6,689 nucleotides of DNA from CAUZSM01 sp963582685 (GTDB lineage Archaea; Thermoplasmatota; Poseidoniia; Poseidoniales; Thalassarchaeaceae): NCBI GenBank assembly GCA_963582685.1, contig CAUZSM010000098.1, positions 1-6,689 of the forward strand. Reading direction: 5' to 3'. The notes beneath the pieces are model-generated. The model saw nothing but the letters and a program-made list of their open reading frames with translations, did no database searches and was not told the DNA's origin. Made by a program: the position numbers and the translations under genes. Positions 1-5,584 of this stretch are shown here, in pieces; position 1 is the stretch's first letter; each line of letters begins with the position of its first letter.

Positions 1-2
1 TG

Positions 3-524
3 CTGCTGTGGACGATTGCGGCTGCTTTGCTTACTCTTGGCAGTGCCTATCTGCTCAAATCTTGGATATCCGCACTGCATCTTGGAATAATTGGAGTAGT
101 ATTCGGATTGATCTTAGGTATAGGAGCCAGCCTTGCATCGCGACCAGCGCCGAAGGGTGACAATAAGGTCAGCTCGTTTACATTGGTTTCCCGTGGAATT
201 GCTGCTGCTCTCGCCATCGGATGCGCAGTTTGGCTTGCACAGAACGGTAGTCCTCTAATTGCGGGCATTGCATCGGTCTTTCCCGCCATTTTCACTACCA
301 GTATGGTGGCGCTGTGGATTGCGCAAGGCCAAGCCGTGCCTTCGGGGGCAATTGGCCCGATGATGCTCGGAGTCACCGCCGTCAGTGCCTACGCTGTGCT
401 GGCAATTATCACACTCCCTGCGCACGGCGTGATACTTGGCTCGATAATCGCCTGGGTTGGGGCAGTGCTCATCATCACACTACCTTGCTCGCTGTGGCTG
501 TCATCGCGACAGCCGGCGGATTGA
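3..524 (+). CDS. Multi-pass integral membrane protein, 5' truncated by window edge
   Basis: The reading frame is open to the left edge, so the true start lies outside the window. About 173 codons are present, ending in TGA at 522-524. The visible part is almost entirely hydrophobic, with about six predicted membrane segments (roughly nt 3-60, 69-137, 177-242, 252-323, 348-416 and 426-497). One short polar loop after helix 2 (RPAPKGDNK) separates two hydrophobic halves. The second half, with an Arg entering helix 3 and then PLIAGIASVFPAIF and a Gly-rich helix, loosely resembles small GlpM/DUF3147-type membrane proteins. That likeness is a memory-based impression, not a match. I see no transport or catalytic motif. 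The HD phosphohydrolase starts 54 bp downstream on the same strand, so the two may be co-transcribed. The coding call is firm; the function is unknown. Confidence 0.75.
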   Translation: MLWTIAAALLTLGSAYLLKSWISALHLGIIGVVFGLILGIGASLASRPAPKGDNKVSSFTLVSRGIAAALAIGCAVWLAQNGSPLIAGIASVFPAIFTTSMVALWIAQGQAVPSGAIGPMMLGVTAVSAYAVLAIITLPAHGVILGSIIAWVGAVLIITLPCSLWLSSRQPAD

Positions 525-569
525 AGGAGTGGGGCCGCCCCCGTCCAACGCCCGCTCAGGGCAATCGAC

Positions 570-574
570 GGTGA
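570..574 (+). promoter_or_regulatory. Shine-Dalgarno-like site for the HD phosphohydrolase
   Basis: GGTGA lies 4 bases before ATG 579. It matches part of the archaeal GGAGGTGATCC consensus complementary to the 16S 3' end. Measured from the GG core, spacing to the start is 7 nt. It supports ATG 579 as the start. Confidence 0.5.
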
Positions 575-578
575 GCAG

Positions 579-1838
579 ATGGGTGCACAACACGACCGTG
601 TGGTTCGAGACAATGTTCACCGCGACATTGTGCTGCCGGACGATATAGGGCGACTTGTCGATACCAAGACCTTCCAAAGGCTACGTGAAATCAAGCAGTT
701 GGCAACCTGTCACTTCGTGTTCCCTACCGCTACTCACACCCGATTTGTACACAGTCTGGGTGTGCAGCATCTTGCCGGTGCTCTTCTTGAATCTCTTGAA
801 CACGTGCACCCCGGTCTGATCTCTCCCCTCGACAAGAAATTGGTCCAATACGCTGCTCTATTGCACGACATTGGCCACCCACCATTTAGCCATGCCTTTG
901 AGACACCAGATATTTTCGCTACCTACCGCCACCACGAGGATTGGGCTCGGGTGATTCTGCAAGATGAGGGCAATGATTTGCGAGCGGCTCTCATCGGGAA
1001 TGTTGGTGAAGATGGTCTGCAGAGAATGCTTGATATCATGTCTGGAGATGTAGAGATTCCAGCCTTGCATGAGATGATTAGCAGTCAACTCGATGTAGAC
1101 CGGCTCGACTACCTGATGCGTGACCAAATCAACACTGGTGCGAAGGTCGGCTCGTTTGATGTTCACAGACTATTCCGAGCCACGCGCATAGGTGATGATG
1201 GTGGATTGACCATTACTCGAGGAGGTGTAGCAGAAGTCGAGTCGTATCTGATGATGCGTTACCACATGTACCACAATGTGTATTTTCACAAGGTGAACAT
1301 GCTGACTCAGACCTACTACGTGCGAGCCCTCACGCGTGCGAGGGTGCTAGCAGAAGCGGGAGAGATGCAATTGTCGCCGCGTATGTGGAATATGCTGTGT
1401 AACCCTGACATTACTGCGGACCAGTATCTCGAATTGACAGATGCTGTAATCCAAGCCGAGGTAACTGGCTGGCTCGGTTCACAAGATGAGGAATTGTGCA
1501 AATGGGCATCATTGATTTGCTCGCGCAGTGGGATGCACAAGCGAATTCGCGTACGCGACCTCACCGATGCTGCAATCAAAACATCTGGTCCGGCCATCAT
1601 GGATATCCTGACTGCGGCAGGGCATCCGAGTCAGGACTTCATCACAGCGCGCGTCGGCAAAGAAGGATACCGGCCATATGTCCGTGGAATCATTGTAGAG
1701 GGTGGTCAAGATATCTCCGAGTTCAGTGCGATGGTCCGTAGTATCGTAGCCCCTGCTAACGACATCATGCTATTTGTCCCCGAAGATTGCCGAGAAGCCT
1801 GTGAGAAGGTGGTTGAGGACGCTCTCGCCGGTGGGTGA
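579..1838 (+). CDS. HD-domain phosphohydrolase, dGTPase/SAMHD1-like (COG1078 family)
   Basis: This 419-residue protein has the full metal-site signature of the HD superfamily. RFVHSLGV contains H58, LLHDIGHPPFSHA contains H96, D97, H100 and H105, a following HHE has H119 and E120, and DVDRLDYLMRD contains D174 and Y178. Spacing matches the SAMHD1 residues H167, H206/D207, H210, H215, H233/E234, D311 and Y315. Family members bind a metal and hydrolyse nucleoside triphosphates, usually dNTPs to deoxynucleoside plus triphosphate, in the cytoplasm. The opening VRDNVHRDIVLPD is the usual N-terminus of COG1078 proteins. Residues 180-419 form the helical and mixed C-terminal part; length is normal and nothing key is missing. 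ATG 579 is the first start codon after the in-frame TGA at 522 and is preceded by GGTGA at 570-574. A housekeeping dNTP-pool or repair role is likeliest. The exact substrate cannot be read from sequence. Confidence 0.93.
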   Translation: MGAQHDRVVRDNVHRDIVLPDDIGRLVDTKTFQRLREIKQLATCHFVFPTATHTRFVHSLGVQHLAGALLESLEHVHPGLISPLDKKLVQYAALLHDIGHPPFSHAFETPDIFATYRHHEDWARVILQDEGNDLRAALIGNVGEDGLQRMLDIMSGDVEIPALHEMISSQLDVDRLDYLMRDQINTGAKVGSFDVHRLFRATRIGDDGGLTITRGGVAEVESYLMMRYHMYHNVYFHKVNMLTQTYYVRALTRARVLAEAGEMQLSPRMWNMLCNPDITADQYLELTDAVIQAEVTGWLGSQDEELCKWASLICSRSGMHKRIRVRDLTDAAIKTSGPAIMDILTAAGHPSQDFITARVGKEGYRPYVRGIIVEGGQDISEFSAMVRSIVAPANDIMLFVPEDCREACEKVVEDALAGG

Positions 1839-1873
1839 ATCTAGATGAGGTTGGACCCCCTCGCCGTTATTCA

Positions 1874-1948
1874 GGACCCGTAGCTTAGTCTGGTTAGAGC
1901 ACCCGGCTCATAACCGGGTGGCCGCCGGTTCAAATCCGGTCGGGTCCA
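1874..1948 (+). tRNA. tRNA with anticodon CAU (elongator Met or Ile2)
   Basis: A complete cloverleaf can be folded by eye. The acceptor stem is GGACCCG (1874-1880) with CGGGTCC (1941-1947). The D stem is GCTT/GAGC (1883-1886, 1897-1900) with GG in its loop. The anticodon stem is CCCGG/CCGGG (1902-1906, 1914-1918) around CTCATAA, placing CAT at 1909-1911. The variable loop is TGGCC, and the T stem GCCGG/CCGGT closes TTCAAAT. The discriminator is A1948, and CCA is not encoded. It is probably not the initiator: archaeal initiators usually have A1-U72 and three G-C pairs (GGG/CCC) at the base of the anticodon stem, whereas here the first pair is G-C and positions 29-31 are CGG. Elongator Met and Ile2 (C34 converted to agmatidine by TiaS) cannot be separated with certainty. 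I see no intron and no clear TATA box upstream. Confidence 0.95.
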
Positions 1949-1968
1949 CTAATCAAAACAACGAGTTT

Positions 1969-1993
1969 GCGCATTAGCGCTTTCGCCGAAGGC
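1969..1993 (+). other. Two overlapping short hairpins between the tRNA and the surface-protein gene
   Basis: GCGC-ATTA-GCGC (1969-1980) is a perfect 4-bp inverted repeat. Overlapping it, GCTTTC (1979-1984) can pair with GAAGGC (1988-1993) around a 3-base loop, with one G-T pair. The two stems share bases 1979-1980, so they compete. The second would bury the GAAGG just before the alternative TTG start at 1996. Both stems are short, and a role in tRNA 3' processing, termination or start choice is speculative. Confidence 0.25.
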
Positions 1994-2016
1994 TATTGAA
2001 GAAAGGCATCGTACGA

Positions 2017-2021
2017 AGGTG
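2017..2021 (+). promoter_or_regulatory. Shine-Dalgarno-like site deciding the ATG 2023 start
   Basis: AGGTG matches the archaeal GGAGGTGATCC consensus. It sits one base before ATG 2023, or 3 nt when measured from the GG core. That is tight, but the same GGTG core precedes the starts at 579 and 3139. The rival TTG 1996 has only GAAGG (1988-1992) upstream, inside a possible hairpin. Confidence 0.35.
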
Positions 2022-2022
2022 T

Positions 2023-3054
2023 ATGGCTCGCAGCACCCCCGCACTTGTCCTCCTTGCGCTGCTGCTACCGCTTCTGGCCCCTTTCGCCACTGCTCAAGGC
2101 CTCCCATCCATCGAAATATCATGCAATCCGAGTCAGGTATCCTTCGATGTATATCCCGGTGCGACTAGAGTTGGCACAGCCTATTGCGAGTTGACCAACG
2201 ATTCATCTGTCTCTGAAAACGTTGAAATCGAGGTCACGGCGTCCGGATACACGTTTGCTGCCCCCGGTTCAATAACGGTTCCCGCAGGTGATACCATCTC
2301 GTTTGAGGTGGCTTACCGGGCTGATGACAACAGTAATCCCGGCGAAACAGTGTCGACGATAGAGGCACAGGTCGAGCAAGCGAGTGGGGTCGATGTCAGT
2401 GTCCTTGGCATCAGTGATGAGGCGAATGTCACCCTTGTGATAGATTCCTTCTCATACCCATTCATTGAGATGAGCAGATCTTATGCTAATCTCGACGCTG
2501 GTCAGCGATACGATGGCTTGGCCGCTACGGTGAGAAACGATGGAAACGCTGACGATGAATGTAGCGTGAGAATACTGGAAAAGAATGCTCTTTCACTGCA
2601 GGGAGTAAATTTCACCGTCAGTCCTGATAGCGCTTCAATTCAGGCTGGCAGAGTGGCGGATTTCTACTTCGTGGTAGAGGCGAGCGAAGATGTGGCAGAT
2701 GCCAGGATAGCAGTGGAGGTTGAAGCGAGATGCCCATCCTTTGGAATCTACACACATAAGGCAGTTGTGAATCTCAATCTTACAGCTGCTTCCGATTCAC
2801 TGATTCCGAATTTCGCTGCAGGAGAGATTCCTACATGGGCTTACGCTGGCGGTGGCATCATCGGAGTGTTGATTCTCGCTGCTGTTGGAATGGTTGTGTT
2901 CAAGCGCGTGAAGGGTGTTGTTCAGAGTGCTTCGGCTTATGGGAATGATGATGACGAAGACGATTGGGAAGACGTGTACGACGACGATGATGATTTGGAC
3001 GAAGACCTTGACGACCTTGACGACCTTGACGACCTTGACTTTGATGACCTTTGA
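2023..3054 (+). CDS. Secreted Ig-like surface protein with C-terminal membrane anchor and acidic DDL-repeat tail
   Basis: From ATG 2023 the product has 343 residues. Residues 1-24 are a strong signal peptide (MARS, a Leu-rich core, then ATA before Q25). Two beta-sandwich-like domains follow: about 27-140 with DVYPGATR (42-49) and C34/C55, and about 145-258 with an NDGN turn (172-175) and C180/C237. These resemble the NEW3/CARDB-type Ig-like domains of archaeal and bacterial exported proteins. One transmembrane helix (about 274-293) ends in FKRVK, giving an outside-in type I orientation. The tail, about 308-343, is almost all Asp/Glu with repeated DDL. N-glycosylation sequons (NDS, NVT, NFT, NLT) fit surface exposure. 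ATG 2023 is preferred because AGGTG lies just upstream and it gives a clean signal peptide. TTG 1996 would add nine residues. The next gene is a paralog. The function is unknown; a binding or structural envelope role is inferred. Confidence 0.85.
   Translation: MARSTPALVLLALLLPLLAPFATAQGLPSIEISCNPSQVSFDVYPGATRVGTAYCELTNDSSVSENVEIEVTASGYTFAAPGSITVPAGDTISFEVAYRADDNSNPGETVSTIEAQVEQASGVDVSVLGISDEANVTLVIDSFSYPFIEMSRSYANLDAGQRYDGLAATVRNDGNADDECSVRILEKNALSLQGVNFTVSPDSASIQAGRVADFYFVVEASEDVADARIAVEVEARCPSFGIYTHKAVVNLNLTAASDSLIPNFAAGEIPTWAYAGGGIIGVLILAAVGMVVFKRVKGVVQSASAYGNDDDEDDWEDVYDDDDDLDEDLDDLDDLDDLDFDDL
3004..3039 (+). repeat. 9-bp tandem repeat (GACCTTGAC, four exact copies) encoding the DDL tail
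   Basis: Four exact head-to-tail 9-base units run from 3004 to 3039, with degenerate copies on each side (GAAGACCTT before, GATGACCTT after). Each unit encodes D-L-D, giving an LDDLDDLDDLD run near the C-terminus of the surface protein. The unit keeps the reading frame, so copy-number slippage would change tail length without a frameshift. Confidence 0.9.
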
Positions 3055-3074
3055 ATTTAGTATCAATCTCAGGA

Positions 3075-3080
3075 TTTATT
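3075..3080 (+). promoter_or_regulatory. Possible archaeal TATA-like element before the second paralog
   Basis: TTTATT lies in the 84-bp gap between the two paralogs, about 64 bases before ATG 3139. An archaeal start site about 25 bases downstream would give a leader of roughly 35 nt. The match is short and no BRE is evident. The genes could equally be read as one transcript. Confidence 0.25.
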
Positions 3081-3130
3081 CAGCCCTAAGGGACTCGGTT
3101 CCTACTAACGCTTATGTATGCCTGACTTGC

Positions 3131-3137
3131 AGGTGAT
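3131..3137 (+). promoter_or_regulatory. Strong Shine-Dalgarno site deciding the ATG 3139 start
   Basis: AGGTGAT is an exact 7-base match to GGAGGTGATCC, the complement of the archaeal 16S 3' end. Measured from the GG core, spacing to ATG 3139 is 5 nt. This favours 3139 over the in-frame ATG at 3118, which has no such site. Confidence 0.6.
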
Positions 3138-3138
3138 A

Positions 3139-4086
3139 ATGGGTGAGACGTTGAGCGCTTTGAGAAAGTCTATTCTGCTGATGTTGGTCTACATGTTGGC
3201 CCTATGGTCTGGAGCCGTTGGCGGCGTAGCAGCCCAATCCCCGAACCCTGACATCACAGTCACTTGTTCTCCGGGTTCAATCCCGATTGATGTTTATCCC
3301 GGTGCTACCCGAATCGGTACCACCTATTGCGACGCAGTCAACCCGACTGCCTACGCAGAGAAGGTGAACATCCAGGTCACCTCTGCAGGTCTTGCCTACG
3401 CTGCACCCGGTTCCATCACTGTACCACCACAGGATTCGATCACCTTTGAGGTGACTATCCGTGGAGAGGACAGGATGACTGAAGGCAGTCGTCAGGTTAC
3501 AATCACAGCCCGTGTTGACCAGTTCAATGGCGTGCCCTGTGGCACCTGTACCAGCCAACCGGTCGGTGTGATGGTCGTGGTCAAGCAGTTCGCTCTGTTG
3601 CGTGTTGAGGCTGAGGAGCCCTTCAAGCAACTACGACCCAAGGTCGACTACATCCTCGAGTTCAAGGTGTACAATGACGGCAACAACCGTGACAGATTCA
3701 ACATTGAGGTTGCCAACCGAGATGTGCTTGAGGACGGCGGCTTCCAGATTTCACTGCCGCAAATCAGCACAGAAATAGAATCACAGGCACCACCTGCCAA
3801 GGTCAGAGTTCTAATGAGAACCCCGAAGAAGCAGGGCTGGAGTGACCACTATTACCAACTCGACTTCAAGGCGACGAGTGACCATTCAATCCGCTCAGAG
3901 GGCATCCCGATGTACCAGACTCAGATGGTCACTTTGTATATCCGCGGTGTTTACTTGCCAGGCTTTGAGTTGTTCTCGACTCTCATGATGGTTGGACTTG
4001 CATCCACCATGGCGTTCAAGCGCCGATTAGAGATGGAGAGAATCCCAACCGATGACCTTGAATCTCCGTTAGAAGCTTTACTCTGA
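3139..4086 (+). CDS. Secreted Ig-like surface protein, paralog of its upstream neighbour, with PGF-CTERM-like sorting signal
   Basis: From ATG 3139 the product has 315 residues. Residues 1-32 are a signal peptide ending VAA before Q33. Domain 1 (about 38-150) shares with the upstream gene DVYPGATR (51-58), the cysteine pair C43/C64 with the same 21-residue spacing, and AAPGSITVP. It also has a C-G-T-C motif (134-137) that the paralog lacks. Domain 2 (about 150-265) has the same NDGN turn (179-182). The C-terminus has LPGFE (PGF at 274-276), a short hydrophobic stretch (about 279-293) and KRR (294-296). This order matches PGF-CTERM, which archaeosortase A processes to attach surface proteins to lipid. 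A 19-residue extension after KRR is unusual, so a plain transmembrane anchor remains possible. ATG 3118 is an alternative start giving 322 residues. The precise function is unknown. Confidence 0.85.
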   Translation: MGETLSALRKSILLMLVYMLALWSGAVGGVAAQSPNPDITVTCSPGSIPIDVYPGATRIGTTYCDAVNPTAYAEKVNIQVTSAGLAYAAPGSITVPPQDSITFEVTIRGEDRMTEGSRQVTITARVDQFNGVPCGTCTSQPVGVMVVVKQFALLRVEAEEPFKQLRPKVDYILEFKVYNDGNNRDRFNIEVANRDVLEDGGFQISLPQISTEIESQAPPAKVRVLMRTPKKQGWSDHYYQLDFKATSDHSIRSEGIPMYQTQMVTLYIRGVYLPGFELFSTLMMVGLASTMAFKRRLEMERIPTDDLESPLEALL

Positions 4087-4164
4087 CGAAGCGCAAGATA
4101 CTGCATTCGGCGTTGTAGTGCCGTGTTTGTTAATCCGTGCGCCTGTGTGCTACCCATCCAACGG

Positions 4165-4172
4165 TTTGATAA
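4165..4172 (+). promoter_or_regulatory. Possible TATA-like element upstream of the three-helix surface protein
   Basis: The 125-bp gap at 4087-4211 holds TTTGATAA at 4165-4172. Transcription starting about 25 bases downstream would give a short leader that still contains the GGGGGA site. It is a weak match to the archaeal TATA box. The gap is larger than that between the two paralogs, which suggests a separate transcription unit. Confidence 0.25.
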
Positions 4173-4200
4173 CCCCTGATGTGCACCTAAGTTTACACAA

Positions 4201-4206
4201 GGGGGA
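4201..4206 (+). promoter_or_regulatory. Purine-rich ribosome binding site for the three-helix surface protein
   Basis: GGGGGA lies 5 bases before ATG 4212. It is the most purine-rich stretch in the gap and fits a Shine-Dalgarno site, although it differs from the GGTGA form seen at other starts here. Confidence 0.5.
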
Positions 4207-4211
4207 TTTCC

Positions 4212-5579
4212 ATGTCAGGCGGATTGTTGGAGAAGGCCAAGCAAAAGACCGACGAAGGGGAGGGAATGTTCTCCGCGGTCGGAGACCCTGAGAACCCTGA
4301 CCTGCAGAAGGAGAGTGACGATTCCAAGGGCTCAGGCCCTGGTGGTGGCCTGCTTGAGAAGGGTGTAGAGAAGAAGGCCGCAACCGCCACCAAGCCACTG
4401 ATGCTCTACGCTGCTGCAGCAACCTTGCTAGTCGGAATGGTGTTGCTATATCTGCTTGGCTCGCTGCCTGCATACAGCGGTCTTGCAGTTCTCGCTCTCA
4501 TCGTATTCTCTGGTTATCTCGCTTCTCTACACGTCAAACAGACCAATGCTGGAGAAGCGGTCAAACCGACACAATGGGCAACAATCGCTGTCGCATATGT
4601 TCTACTATCTGCCGTACCTTATGGCGCTGGAATGGAGTGGAGTGGTTCTACTACCATCACAGATATTGAGTTCAGCGAAGACGGCATGCAGATGACAGTT
4701 GAGTTCCGCCAAACCGGCGGTCTGCTCGGTGATACCTTCGATGGGGGCAATGTCGATGTTTGGGTAAAACATGGCTCAGCGGAGACCTACCGAGAATCAC
4801 TCGAAGCGACGATGGGGAACGCCGCTTACGGAGCTTTGGGAACTGTGACCGTATCGATTGTTGATATCTATGATAGCAACGCATTCGAGGTCACGGGTAA
4901 GATGGCGGATGCTAATGGTGACTGGGTTCCAGAGGTGTCAGAAAGTGCATACCACATCTACGTCGCAGCAGGAGAATCCGATGCAGGTGCTGCTACAATT
5001 TCATCCAGCGAGATGTCGCGAACAGTCAACGATGTCGATGGCGATGCCGACCCGATTTACTCACAGAGTGATAGCGAGTGCGATGGCGACAAGGAATCTT
5101 GCGTCGTAGGTCTGGTTCTAGAATCATGGATCGGCATCGGAAATTCAGCTGTGGATTCCAACATACACCCCGCTCGAACTTCTGGTTGGTATACCGTTGA
5201 TGCCACGTTTGCCTACAAGGATGGCGACCAGACGATGATTACCTTCCCTACCATCACGGTGACCGAGACGATTGCTGATTGGAATAGCACAGACGACCAA
5301 TTCGGTGATGGGGCGGGCACAGTAGGTGAATACAGTTCATACCTCATATTGGAGGGCTCGACCTCTGAAGGAGACACTCTGGAGAGGCTGCACTTCCCCC
5401 GTGAGGACGTATTCGACGACTACGGTTGCTACACCTTGACGGTGTCAGCGACCAACGATGCGGAATGGGGTGGTGGCACTTTCAGTGAGACCACTCATTT
5501 TGAGTGGAACGATATCATTGCTGATGATGGCAACGGCCACTATGAGTCAGAGGAATTCAAGCAGGTCTCATCCTGCTGA
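4212..5579 (+). CDS. Membrane-anchored beta-rich extracytoplasmic protein with duplicated N-terminal GGLLEK motif
   Basis: The 455-residue product has no signal peptide. Its polar, charged N-terminus (1-60) carries GGLLEK twice, at 3-8 and 45-50, each followed by a Lys-rich stretch and separated by an acidic, Gly/Ser-rich linker. Three hydrophobic helices follow (about 63-83, 88-106, 122-138). With a cytoplasmic N-terminus, three crossings place residues 140-455 outside. That region looks like two beta-sandwich units (about 145-255 and 300-435). Acidic loops resemble calcium sites: D233-x-N-x-D237 with E244 at EF-hand position 12, and the D-rich stretch 274-280. Its four cysteines are C290, C297, C406 and C455, the last being the final residue. 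The ATG follows a good ribosome binding site. It converges with the next gene. I recognise no named family; a surface role is inferred from topology. Confidence 0.87.
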   Translation: MSGGLLEKAKQKTDEGEGMFSAVGDPENPDLQKESDDSKGSGPGGGLLEKGVEKKAATATKPLMLYAAAATLLVGMVLLYLLGSLPAYSGLAVLALIVFSGYLASLHVKQTNAGEAVKPTQWATIAVAYVLLSAVPYGAGMEWSGSTTITDIEFSEDGMQMTVEFRQTGGLLGDTFDGGNVDVWVKHGSAETYRESLEATMGNAAYGALGTVTVSIVDIYDSNAFEVTGKMADANGDWVPEVSESAYHIYVAAGESDAGAATISSSEMSRTVNDVDGDADPIYSQSDSECDGDKESCVVGLVLESWIGIGNSAVDSNIHPARTSGWYTVDATFAYKDGDQTMITFPTITVTETIADWNSTDDQFGDGAGTVGEYSSYLILEGSTSEGDTLERLHFPREDVFDDYGCYTLTVSATNDAEWGGGTFSETTHFEWNDIIADDGNGHYESEEFKQVSSC

Positions 5580-5584
5580 GTTCA
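5577..5584. other. Convergent stop codons separated by 2 bp
   Basis: TGA (5577-5579, plus strand) and TCA (5582-5584, the minus-strand TGA) are separated by GT. There is no room for a terminator between the genes, so each transcript must run into the 3' coding end of the other, unless termination occurs inside coding sequence. Confidence 0.9.

Noticed and set aside
314..574. Plus-strand frame overlapping the end of the membrane protein gene
   Set aside because: Arg/His-rich out-of-frame translation of the hydrophobic gene, with no family resemblance.
579..1838. HD phosphohydrolase as an antiviral dNTP-depletion defence gene
   Set aside because: The catalytic residues are SAMHD1-like, but the neighbours are a membrane protein and a tRNA, with no nuclease, sensor or other defence gene. 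A housekeeping role is the simpler reading.
2797..3066. Minus-strand open frame with Val/Lys-rich repeats
   Set aside because: It is the reverse reading of the acidic DDL-coding repeat in the plus-strand surface protein. The repeated pattern comes from the 9-bp unit, and there is no sensible protein or start context.
2915..3136. Plus-strand frame with Met/Thr-rich repeats
   Set aside because: Another frame of the same Asp-rich coding repeat, overlapping the real gene and the gap after it.
4150..4473. Minus-strand frames opposite the start of the three-helix protein
   Set aside because: Ser/Pro/Arg-rich composition typical of an antisense shadow; the plus strand has a good ribosome binding site and clear helices.
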